Positions 1 to 5,983 of a DNA stretch of 10,516 nucleotides are shown here, piece after piece. The notes below the pieces were generated by a model. It had not been told where the DNA came from, did not search any database, and was given only the letters and a program-made list of their open reading frames with translations. Both the position numbers and the translations under genes were made by a program. How positions within the stretch are numbered: the stretch's first letter is position 1; each line of letters starts with the position of its first letter. The stretch is from an uncultured Oscillospiraceae bacterium (lineage in GTDB: Bacteria > Bacillota > Clostridia > Oscillospirales > Oscillospiraceae): positions 1 to 10,516 of the forward strand of contig CAKUEI010000062.1 of assembly GCA_934646175.1 (NCBI GenBank), in the 5' to 3' direction.

Positions 1-164
1 ATGTTGCCCACATCGGTGATCATTGCGATGTACAGGTCGGAGGGGGCTGCGTTGCCGGACTCGGTGGGAGCCGGGGAGTCGCTGCCGCCGCCGTTTTTGC
101 CGCAGGCGACCAGAGACAGCGCCATGACAGCAGCCAGAGCAAGAGCGAGGAGTTTCTTCTTCAT
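1..164 (-). CDS. BMP-type solute-binding lipoprotein, N-terminal part (runs off the left edge)
   Basis: Only the first 54 codons are present. The N-terminus has a short basic stretch (MKKK), a hydrophobic core rich in Ala and Leu, and a lipobox LVAC with the acylated Cys at residue 21. A Gly/Ser/Pro-rich linker follows, to about residue 43. The mature domain then opens with YIAMITDVGN (45-54), the usual first strand of BMP/Med/PnrA-family binding proteins, which feed nucleosides to an ABC importer. The start is ATG at 164, with a GAAAGGAT ribosome binding site (177-184) about 12 bases upstream. It has its own promoter (242-270) and lies downstream of deoC on the same strand, which fits a nucleoside-salvage role. 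The lipoprotein call is firm. The BMP call rests on one short motif plus context, and another periplasmic-binding-protein family cannot be excluded. Confidence 0.72.
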   Translation of the reverse strand, partial: MKKKLLALALAAVMALSLVACGKNGGGSDSPAPTESGNAAPSDLYIAMITDVGN

Positions 165-241
165 TGGGTATCTACCATCCTTTCAAAATTCATGGTACGA
201 TGAACCTGACTTACAGAACACGCGCACCATAAGCCGCCTAT

Positions 242-270
242 AGTATAACGCATAATTTGCAAAAGGGCAA
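242..270 (-). promoter_or_regulatory. Sigma-A promoter for the BMP-type lipoprotein gene
   Basis: On the minus strand, TTGCCC (265-270) and TATACT (242-247) are separated by exactly 17 bp. Transcription would begin near 235 and leave a leader of about 70 nt before the ATG at 164. The rest of the 165-467 gap holds the deoC terminator (411-445), and I see nothing else convincing in it. Confidence 0.65.
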
Positions 271-410
271 CCGAAATTTCACACTTTCTTTGCAGTTTGG
301 CGGACATAGGGCGCCGTATTCTGCGATTTTTGTCGAATTCTCCTCAAAATCGACTTCCTTTTTTCCGTGTTTCTCCACAAATGACGGATTTATTTCATTT
401 TCATGTACAA

Positions 411-445
411 AAGCGCCCGCCGGGGATTCTCCCCGGCGGGCGCTT
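411..445 (-). terminator. Rho-independent terminator of deoC
   Basis: A perfect 16-bp GC-rich stem (411-426 with 430-445) has a 3-nt loop. It lies 23 bases past the deoC stop and is followed on the minus strand by a short run of four Ts. The stem is very stable but the U-tract is weak. Because of it, deoC and the lipoprotein gene are probably separate transcripts, with some readthrough possible. Confidence 0.75.
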
Positions 446-467
446 AGCGTTTTGCCGTTTTTTCCTC

Positions 468-1136
468 TTATTCCAGACCCAGCAGGTTCTGCTCTTTCAC
501 GATGCGCACGATGGAGCTGGTACCCAGGCGATCGGCGCCCAAGCTGATGAAGTCCTCGGCGTCCTGCAGGGACTTGATGCCGCCGGCCGCCTTCACCTTC
601 ACATGGGGGGCCACATTGGCCCGCAGCAGAGCCACGTCCTCGCGGGTGGCGCCGCCCTTGGCAAAGCCCGTGGAGGTCTTGATGAAGTCTGCCCGGGACT
701 TGGACACCACGCGGCACATCTCGATCTTCTCCTCCTCGGTCAGCAGGGCGGTCTCGATGATCACCTTCATGATCTTGCCGGGGCAAGCGTCGCGGACGCC
801 GTAAAGATCGGCCAGAACGCCGTCCCAGTCCCCGTCCTTGATAAGGCCCAGATTGGCCACCACGTCGATCTCGTCCGCGCCGCTGCGCACAGCGTCCGCC
901 GTTTCAAAGGCCTTTGCCACGGTGCTGGAATAGCCGTTGGGGAAGCCGATCACCGTGGTCACCGGCAGGCGGCCGTCCAAATACCCGCAGACACGGGCTA
1001 CATAAGAGGGCGGCACGCAGACGGAGGCCACACCGTACTTCAGGCCGTCCTCACACAGGGCGATCATTTCATCGGAGGAGGCGTCCGGCCGCAGCAGCGT
1101 GTGGTCCACCTTGGAGAGGATCTCTCGAATATCCAT
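468..1136 (-). CDS. deoC: Deoxyribose-phosphate aldolase (DERA)
   Basis: This is a 222-aa cytosolic class I aldolase that cleaves 2-deoxy-D-ribose 5-phosphate to acetaldehyde and glyceraldehyde 3-phosphate, the last step of deoxynucleoside catabolism. The length is typical of the short bacterial DeoC family. Visible motifs are DHTLLRPDA near the N-terminus (11-19), EIDVV (89-93) with the catalytic Asp at 91, FIKTSTGF (151-158) with the Schiff-base Lys at 153, and VKAAGGI (181-187) with the proton-relay Lys at 182. The phosphate-binding Gly/Ser region LGTSS is near 204-208. ATG at 1136 is preceded by an AAAGGAAG ribosome binding site. It has its own promoter (1186-1214) and terminator (411-445). 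The nearby BMP-type lipoprotein suggests nucleoside import, but no phosphorylase or phosphopentomutase is in view. Confidence 0.96.
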   Translation of the reverse strand: MDIREILSKVDHTLLRPDASSDEMIALCEDGLKYGVASVCVPPSYVARVCGYLDGRLPVTTVIGFPNGYSSTVAKAFETADAVRSGADEIDVVANLGLIKDGDWDGVLADLYGVRDACPGKIMKVIIETALLTEEEKIEMCRVVSKSRADFIKTSTGFAKGGATREDVALLRANVAPHVKVKAAGGIKSLQDAEDFISLGADRLGTSSIVRIVKEQNLLGLE

Positions 1137-1185
1137 GCTTCTTCTTCCTTTCTATCGGTACCGTTTTGGGTTTATTTCTGGTCTC

Positions 1186-1214
1186 ATTGTACCTGATGGC
1201 GCCCACTTTGTAAA
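1186..1214 (-). promoter_or_regulatory. Sigma-A promoter for deoC
   Basis: On the minus strand TTTACA (1209-1214) and TACAAT (1186-1191) are separated by 17 bp, close to consensus. The leader before the deoC ATG is about 45 nt. I see no clear DeoR-type operator. No equally good plus-strand promoter for the divergent 64-aa gene was found in the same gap. Confidence 0.7.
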
Positions 1215-1265
1215 GGTATCATATTTTATTGTCCGTTCACCAAAAATAGTTGCGGAGGTGATGAT

Positions 1266-1460
1266 ATGGATCCGAACGCAAAACCGAAACGGGAGGACCC
1301 CTTCTCCCGGCCCATGATCTATCTGCCCGGCCTCAGCAACGTGGCCTCGTCCCTGGAATGCACCGGTCTGATGCCCGCGCTGCCCCGGACGGAGGAGGAA
1401 ACGGAAGCCCTCCGCGCCCTCTCCGACTTGGAGATCTCCTCCGGGCAGGATGAGCCGTAA
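1266..1460 (+). CDS. 64-aa protein of unknown function
   Basis: The family is not recognised. The start at ATG 1266 is secure: GGAGG (1254-1258) lies 7 bases upstream, within an anti-SD match GGAGGTGAT. The ORF ends 6 bases before a strong terminator stem, so it is very probably a real monocistronic gene. The protein is soluble, with no membrane segment or signal peptide. It has a basic N-terminus (KPKRED), a central hydrophobic and Pro/Gly stretch around YLPGLSNVASSLECTG (19-34) with its only Cys at 32, and an acidic C-terminal third rich in Glu and Asp (RTEEETEALRAL, 41-52), likely helical. It is divergent from deoC with a 129-bp shared gap. A small regulatory or adaptor protein is possible, but nothing in the sequence shows its function. 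Confidence 0.7.
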   Translation: MDPNAKPKREDPFSRPMIYLPGLSNVASSLECTGLMPALPRTEEETEALRALSDLEISSGQDEP

Positions 1461-1466
1461 CCTCGC

Positions 1467-1510
1467 GCCCGGCGGAAAAGGCTATCACCCCTTTCCGCCG
1501 GGCTTCTTTA
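1467..1510 (+). terminator. Rho-independent terminator of the 64-aa gene
   Basis: A 12-bp perfect stem (1467-1478 with 1492-1503), loop of 13 nt, is followed by the T-rich TTCTTTA. It ends just where the MATE promoter begins (-35 at 1507), so the two units are insulated yet tightly packed. Confidence 0.75.
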
Positions 1511-1535
1511 CATTATTCTTTCAAGATGGTATACT
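1507..1535 (+). promoter_or_regulatory. Sigma-A promoter for the MATE transporter
   Basis: TTTACA (1507-1512) and TATACT (1530-1535) with a 17-bp spacer; expected transcription start near 1542. This argues against initiation codons at or before 1548 and helps place the transporter start at 1581 or 1596. Confidence 0.72.
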
Positions 1536-1595
1536 GATTTATCATGTTTGCAAGAGAAGGAGCCGGTTCTGCTTGGCTCTATGGGAGGCGTTTTT

Positions 1596-2960
1596 TTGAC
1601 CAGACAGCCTTTTCTGGTGCGTGATAAGCAGTTTTATAAGACCTTTTTCACCTTGACGCTGTTTATCTCCCTCCAGCAGTTCATCACCTTCAGCGTCAAT
1701 TTGGCCGACAACCTCATGCTGGGGGCCTATAGCGAAACGGCCCTTTCCGGCGCCGCGCTGGTCAATCAGGTGCAGTACCTGCTCCAGACCATCGTCTCCG
1801 GCTTTTCCTCCGGCGTGGTGGTATTGGGCAGCCAGTACTGGGGCAAGCGGGACGTTCCGCCCATCCGCCGCATTTTCTCCCTGGGTTTCAAATTTTCTTT
1901 GACGGCGGGGGTGATCTTCTGCCTGATCACCGCCCTGCTTCCCCGGCAGGTGCTGGGCCTTTTGACCAACGACCCCGCCGTCATCGAGCAGGGCGCCATC
2001 TACCTTTCCGTCATGTGCTTTACCTACATTCTGTTTGCCTTCTCCAACTCCATCATCATGTCCCTCCGCACGGTGGAGACCACTATGATCGGCCCCGTGG
2101 TCTCTTTGGCGGCGCTGGCCATCAACAGCTCTTTGAACTACTGCCTCATTTTCGGCAACTTCGGGTTCCCCCGGATGGGCATTCTGGGCGCGGCCATCGC
2201 CACTTGCACCAGCCGCGTGGCGGAGCTGGTCATCGTCCTCATTTATCTCTTCTTTATTGACAAAAAGCTGAAGCTCCGCCCTCGGGACCTCATCCGGCTG
2301 GATGGCTTCTATCTGAAGGACTATGTGCCTGTCACCCTCCCCATTGTGGCCAGCAGCGGCTTCTGGGGCCTTGCCATGGTGGCTCAGACCGCCATCCTCG
2401 GCCACATGAGCGCCGCGGCCATCGCCGCCAACAGTGTGGCCGGAACCGTCTTTCAGATCGCCAGCGTCATCGCCATGTGCTCCGCCAATTCCTCCGCCGT
2501 GGTCATGGGCAAAACCATCGGCGAAGGGCGCACAGACATGGTAAAGCCCTATTCCAGGACCCTGCAGGTCCTCTTTCTCATCATCGGCATAGCCTCCGGC
2601 CTGGTTCTTTTCCTGTTGAAGGATCTGATCCTGGGGCTGTACGTTCTCACGCCGGAGACCTATGCCCTCTCCGATTCGTTCATTCTGGTGCTCTGCATCA
2701 CCCTGGTGGGCAGCGCCTATGAATTCCCCGTTTCCGCCGGGATCATCATGGGCGGCGGAGACACGAAATATGCCTTCTGGGTGGATACGCTGTTCATGTG
2801 GTGCTTCACCATTCCCCTTTCCGCCCTGTCCGCGTTCGTCTGGAACTTCCCGCCGCTGGTCACTTTTATTTTCTTAAAGGCGGACCAGATCTTAAAGTGT
2901 ATCCCCAACACCATCAAATGCAACCGCTATCGATGGATTCGTGAGCTCACCCACGACTGA
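1596..2960 (+). CDS. MATE-family multidrug/toxin efflux transporter
   Basis: About 454 aa, a usual MATE length. Some 12 hydrophobic segments span the membrane, so it should export cationic drugs, toxins or metabolites using a Na+ or H+ gradient. Family marks include LADNLMLG and LSGAALVNQVQ in the first helices, SGVVVLGSQYWGKRD at the first cytosolic loop (the usual QYxG pattern), and the clostridial C-terminal signature FLKADQILKCIPN. I prefer TTG 1596 as start: GGGAGG (1583-1588) lies 7 bases upstream, whereas ATG 1581 has its nearest SD (AAGGAG, 1557-1562) 18 bases away. TTG 1548 would lie at the 5' end of the mRNA. ATG 1581 would add five residues (MGGVF) through a run of seven Ts. It is monocistronic, with its own promoter and terminator. 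The substrate cannot be read from sequence. Confidence 0.92.
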   Translation: MTRQPFLVRDKQFYKTFFTLTLFISLQQFITFSVNLADNLMLGAYSETALSGAALVNQVQYLLQTIVSGFSSGVVVLGSQYWGKRDVPPIRRIFSLGFKFSLTAGVIFCLITALLPRQVLGLLTNDPAVIEQGAIYLSVMCFTYILFAFSNSIIMSLRTVETTMIGPVVSLAALAINSSLNYCLIFGNFGFPRMGILGAAIATCTSRVAELVIVLIYLFFIDKKLKLRPRDLIRLDGFYLKDYVPVTLPIVASSGFWGLAMVAQTAILGHMSAAAIAANSVAGTVFQIASVIAMCSANSSAVVMGKTIGEGRTDMVKPYSRTLQVLFLIIGIASGLVLFLLKDLILGLYVLTPETYALSDSFILVLCITLVGSAYEFPVSAGIIMGGGDTKYAFWVDTLFMWCFTIPLSALSAFVWNFPPLVTFIFLKADQILKCIPNTIKCNRYRWIRELTHD

Positions 2961-3000
2961 AGCGATCGAAAAGCGGCAAAGCCACTTTTTCAACACGCTG

Positions 3001-3034
3001 AGGCCCGGCAGATTGAAAATCTGCCGGGCTTTTA
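3001..3034 (+). terminator. Rho-independent terminator of the MATE gene
   Basis: A 12-bp perfect stem (3003-3014 with 3018-3029), extendable by two pairs, with a 3-nt loop and followed by TTTTA. It lies about 40 bases after the MATE stop codon. Confidence 0.8.
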
Positions 3035-3143
3035 TTCCTCCGTCTCCTTGTTTAGGACAAAATGGTTTTTGCGGCAGGTCAGGGTCATCTCCATCGACGG
3101 CCATCCTCTGTAATTTGCACAGTCCCGGCCTGTTTCGTTTCCG

Positions 3144-3182
3144 AAAAAGCGATGAGATCCGCTGGATCTCATCGCTTTTTTC
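3144..3182 (+). terminator. Strong hairpin terminator, potentially bidirectional
   Basis: A perfect 17-bp stem (3144-3160 with 3164-3180) with a 3-nt loop. The arms end in A5 and T5, so it works as a terminator in both directions, with the longer T-run (six Ts) on the plus strand. It follows an earlier MATE terminator by 110 bp although no convincing gene lies between, and it insulates the regulator promoter downstream. Confidence 0.75.
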
Positions 3183-3190
3183 TTTGGAAC

Positions 3191-3202
3191 ATTTGCACAA
3201 AT
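3191..3202 (+). promoter_or_regulatory. Candidate operator upstream of the PucR-type regulator gene
   Basis: ATTTG-CA-CAAAT is a 5+2+5 inverted repeat placed just upstream of the presumed -35 region of the regulator promoter. The core TTGCACAA recurs upstream of the glycyl radical enzyme at 8750-8757, and TGCACAA at 8598-8604. Its role as the binding site of this regulator is a hypothesis based only on recurrence and position. Confidence 0.35.
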
Positions 3203-3205
3203 GGG

Positions 3206-3234
3206 TAGATTTTTCCGAAAGAAGATGTTAAAAT
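3206..3234 (+). promoter_or_regulatory. Extended -10 promoter of the PucR-type regulator gene
   Basis: TGTTAAAAT at 3226-3234 is an extended -10 (TGn plus TAAAAT). The -35 position, 17 bp upstream, is poor (TAGATT, 3206-3211), as is common for extended -10 promoters and activator-dependent ones. Transcription would start near 3241, inside what would otherwise be the ORF's first codons, supporting translation from ATG 3299. Confidence 0.5.
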
Positions 3235-3298
3235 GCTAAATACTTCGACGGGGCGCGGCCTGTCCCGCCGCATTTCAGAGCAAAGGAGCGCGGCATCC

Positions 3299-4870
3299 AT
3301 GCTAATCTCAATGGATATTTTGGCTCACGAGCTGGAAAAGCATGTATCCTGTCTGCACCTTCAGCCCAACACCCGGCTGGAGATCTCCTCCTGCCAGCTG
3401 CTGGACGAACCTTCGCAGGAATTCCGGCGGGAATTCGTCTATCTGGTTCTGCCCAAGGACTATGACGCCCTGCCCACCCTCCCGCCGGATACCAATGTCA
3501 TCTGCGTCGGGAAATCGCCCTCTCCACTCTCCGCCTGCGAAAAGCTGAACCTGATGGTCATCCGCAGCCTTACCTTTATCAAGGTCATCAATGCGGTCAT
3601 CGACATTTTTCAGAAGTATAACGACCTGGGCACCCGGCTGGACAGTGCTCTTCAGTCCTCCGACCTGAAGAGCGCCCTCAACGCGGCGGCCAACCTGCTG
3701 CAGCAGCCGGTGAACATGATCGACCTAAACCATAACACGCTGGCCTGCAGCACCAATATCCGCCCGGAGGGCGACCCATTATGGGATGCCATCTATGAGG
3801 GCTATGGGTACGAGCATTATGCCATCGTCTCCTCCAGCCTTCCCAAGCTGGCGGACATGGACGAAAGCGGTGTCCGCGTTCACGAGGGCATCTCCAACAT
3901 CAGCGGCCGCAACCAGCGGGTATACCTGCTGCGCCGCGGGGCCAAGGGCGTGGCTGCCCTCGGCCTTCACAAGCTCTCCGACTACGATCAGCCCTTCGGC
4001 CGCCACACCGTTCAGCTGGCCGATTACGTGGTGGACTGCATCAGCTCTCAGCTGGACATGTTCTCCGAGGTGACCTTTGCTCGGGGCAAGCTGTACGAGC
4101 GCTTTCTGGTAGACCTGCTGGACGGCAAGCCCTGCAGCCCCGAAACGCTGGAGGTCACCATGAAAAGCCTTTCCATTCAGGTGACCCGTCAGTACCGGGT
4201 GGGTCTTGTGCTGTTCAAAAACCCCACAGTGCAGACCGGCTATCACTTCTCCCTGATGAACTACCTGGAAAGCCTGCTTCCCTCCTGCAAGTGCGCACTT
4301 CACAAGTCCCGCATCGTGGTCCTCTGCCCTCAGAAGGAGGGGACGCGCATCACGCACCAGCTTGAGACTCAGGTAGCGGACTTCTTAAATCAGCATGACT
4401 GTTTCTTCCTGCTCTCCAACAGCTTTTCCTCCCTGCTGGAAATGCGCGGCATGGCGCAGGCATTGGAGGCTGTTATCCCCTATCTGGAGCCCATGGGCAC
4501 GCCCCCGCGCTTTTATCACTACTACCAGTATGCCGAGCAGCACTCCCTCTGCCTGCTCTCTCGTGTGTTGCCCCTCTCGCTGGCCTGTCACCCCTTTCTG
4601 CTGGAGCTGCTGCAGCATGATACGGAGAACCATTCGGACTATTACCGCACGCTGGTCACCTATCTCCGCTGCGACTGCAACATCACCGAGGCATCCAAGA
4701 TACTGCAGATCCACCGCAACTCCCTTCTCTACCGCATCAACAAGATCGAGTCCATTCTGGACTCTCGGCTGGACGACTCCCGTCTGCGGGAGCAGCTGCT
4801 TTTCTCCATCCAGTGTCTGGAATTTGAAAAAAAACACTGTGCCGGTCTCAACGGTCTCCCTGTGGAATAA
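3299..4870 (+). CDS. PucR/CdaR-type transcriptional regulator
   Basis: A 523-aa cytosolic DNA-binding regulator. The N-terminal part (about 1-110) resembles PucR-type sensory domains and the middle (about 110-360) is a ligand- and dimerisation-type region. The C-terminal 75 residues form the family's HTH_30 domain, with NITEASKILQIHRNSLLYRI as the recognition helix-turn-helix (about 460-480) followed by the usual YRINKIE linker. Members activate nearby catabolic operons in response to metabolites. The start at ATG 3299 is chosen because AAGGAG (3283-3288) lies 10 bases upstream. ATG 3233 would add 22 residues but has only a weak SD and sits within the likely -10. It converges on the GRE operon, ending 56 bases from the activase stop with a shared terminator, so it is the natural candidate regulator of that operon. 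The inducer is unknown. Confidence 0.88.
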   Translation: MLISMDILAHELEKHVSCLHLQPNTRLEISSCQLLDEPSQEFRREFVYLVLPKDYDALPTLPPDTNVICVGKSPSPLSACEKLNLMVIRSLTFIKVINAVIDIFQKYNDLGTRLDSALQSSDLKSALNAAANLLQQPVNMIDLNHNTLACSTNIRPEGDPLWDAIYEGYGYEHYAIVSSSLPKLADMDESGVRVHEGISNISGRNQRVYLLRRGAKGVAALGLHKLSDYDQPFGRHTVQLADYVVDCISSQLDMFSEVTFARGKLYERFLVDLLDGKPCSPETLEVTMKSLSIQVTRQYRVGLVLFKNPTVQTGYHFSLMNYLESLLPSCKCALHKSRIVVLCPQKEGTRITHQLETQVADFLNQHDCFFLLSNSFSSLLEMRGMAQALEAVIPYLEPMGTPPRFYHYYQYAEQHSLCLLSRVLPLSLACHPFLLELLQHDTENHSDYYRTLVTYLRCDCNITEASKILQIHRNSLLYRINKIESILDSRLDDSRLREQLLFSIQCLEFEKKHCAGLNGLPVE

Positions 4871-4873
4871 CGC

Positions 4874-4926
4874 AAAACCAAAAAGCCGCCCGGAAGCATT
4901 CTGCATCCGGGCGGCTTTTTGGTTTT
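4874..4926. terminator. Bidirectional terminator between convergent genes
   Basis: A perfect 21-bp inverted repeat (4874-4894 with 4906-4926) with an 11-nt loop. The outer arms carry A-runs and T-runs on each strand, so it ends both the regulator transcript (plus) and the GRE/activase transcript (minus). The activase stop codon (4927-4929) directly abuts the right arm, so ribosomes finishing the activase would cover part of the stem. Confidence 0.88.
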
Positions 4927-5910
4927 TCAATTCTGCGGCAGGTCATAGTGGGTGCTGGCGCCGGAAACGGCGTTTACCCCTTCTTCCCGCATTACTTCGG
5001 CAAGATGGAGAAGCCACGGTTCCCGCTCCTCCTTCTTCGGCGGGTGATAGTCCTCCCCCATGGGATATGCAAGGCCCAGTGAGTCGTACTTCTCCGTCCC
5101 CATTTTCAGATAGGGAAGCAACTGCACCTGCGCCACCCGGCCGCACAGCTCCTTGGCAATGAACCGCGCCGTCTCCCGGGCGTTTTCCTCGCCGTCGTTC
5201 ACCCCGGGCACTACCGGTACCCGCAGCACCATGGGGACCCCCTCCCTGGCGGCAAAACGCAGATTGTCCAAGATCCGCTCGTTGCCCGCACCGGTCCACT
5301 CCTTGTGAATGGCGGAGTCCATGTGCTTTAAGTCCGCGATCAGAAGGTCTGTCATGGGCAGTACCTCCCCAAGGGCCTCCCTTGAGACGTGCAGGCAGCT
5401 TTCCACGCAGGTGTGGATCTTCTCGCTGCGGCATGCCTCCAGCAGCGCGCGGACAAACTCCGGCTGGAGCAATGCCTCGCCGCCGCTTACGGTCATGCCG
5501 CCGCCGGAATTCCGGTAGAAATTCCGGTCCGCCCGTACCTCTGCCATGACCTCGTCCACCGTCATGACCGTTCCCCAGGACTTCAGCGCGTGGAGGAAGC
5601 ACTCCTCCGTACACTTCATGCACCCTGCGCAGACGGTCCGGTCCACCGCACCGATCTTCCCGCTCTCCTGCCCGAACAGCAGCGGCGCGCCCCCCAGAGG
5701 GCACACCTCCAGGCAAGAGCCGCAGGCGTCCTTCCCCAGGCATTTGTCGGGGTAGACCCCCACCTCCCGCTTCAGGGCGATCCCCTCCGGGTTCGAGCAC
5801 CACTTGCACCGCAGGGAGCAGCCCTTCAGGAACACCTCCGTGCGGATGCCGGGGCCGTCGTGGATGGTAAAGCGCTGGATGTTGAATACGATTCCGGTCA
5901 CAGTGGACAT
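4927..5910 (-). CDS. Glycyl-radical enzyme activase (radical SAM, two extra 4Fe-4S clusters)
   Basis: A 327-aa cytosolic radical-SAM enzyme that abstracts a hydrogen from the C-terminal Gly of its partner GRE, leaving the stable glycyl radical needed for catalysis. The SAM-cluster motif C-x3-C-x2-C is at Cys31, Cys35 and Cys38 (GCSLRCKWCSNPE). A ferredoxin-like insert follows with Cys57/63/66/70 and Cys94/97/100/104. This two-cluster insert is found in activases of glycerol dehydratase, CutC, HypD and benzylsuccinate synthase types but not in the short PflA. YRNSGGGMTVSGGE (132-145) is the family's SAM-contact motif, and RVPVVPGVND lies further on. ATG 5910 has an AGGAAAGGA ribosome binding site. 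It is the second gene of the GRE operon, 73 bases downstream, so it most likely acts on that enzyme. Confidence 0.96.
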   Translation of the reverse strand: MSTVTGIVFNIQRFTIHDGPGIRTEVFLKGCSLRCKWCSNPEGIALKREVGVYPDKCLGKDACGSCLEVCPLGGAPLLFGQESGKIGAVDRTVCAGCMKCTEECFLHALKSWGTVMTVDEVMAEVRADRNFYRNSGGGMTVSGGEALLQPEFVRALLEACRSEKIHTCVESCLHVSREALGEVLPMTDLLIADLKHMDSAIHKEWTGAGNERILDNLRFAAREGVPMVLRVPVVPGVNDGEENARETARFIAKELCGRVAQVQLLPYLKMGTEKYDSLGLAYPMGEDYHPPKKEEREPWLLHLAEVMREEGVNAVSGASTHYDLPQN

Positions 5911-5936
5911 GCAAACCGTTCCTTTCCTGTGAAGAA

Positions 5937-5967
5937 GCCGCCGGGCAGGAAAACCCCGCCCGGCGGC
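5937..5967 (-). other. Intercistronic hairpin between GRE and activase genes
   Basis: A perfect 10-bp GC-only stem (5937-5946 with 5958-5967), 11-nt loop, lies 16 bases after the GRE stop and upstream of the activase SD. On the minus strand it is followed by TTCTTCACAG rather than a real U-tract, so it is better read as a leaky terminator or 3'-end stabiliser that keeps GRE expression above that of its activase. Confidence 0.55.
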
Positions 5968-5983
5968 CGTTCCGTTTTCTTTT

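Noticed and set aside
1542..2405. A 287-codon minus-strand frame opposite the MATE gene, and similar long frames opposite deoC and the regulator
   Set aside because: Biased, repetitive composition typical of antisense frames in high-GC DNA; the opposite strand encodes clear protein families.
3233..3298. ATG 3233 as start of the PucR-type regulator
   Set aside because: It lies within the probable extended -10 element and has only a weak SD; ATG 3299 has AAGGAG at proper distance. Not fully excluded.
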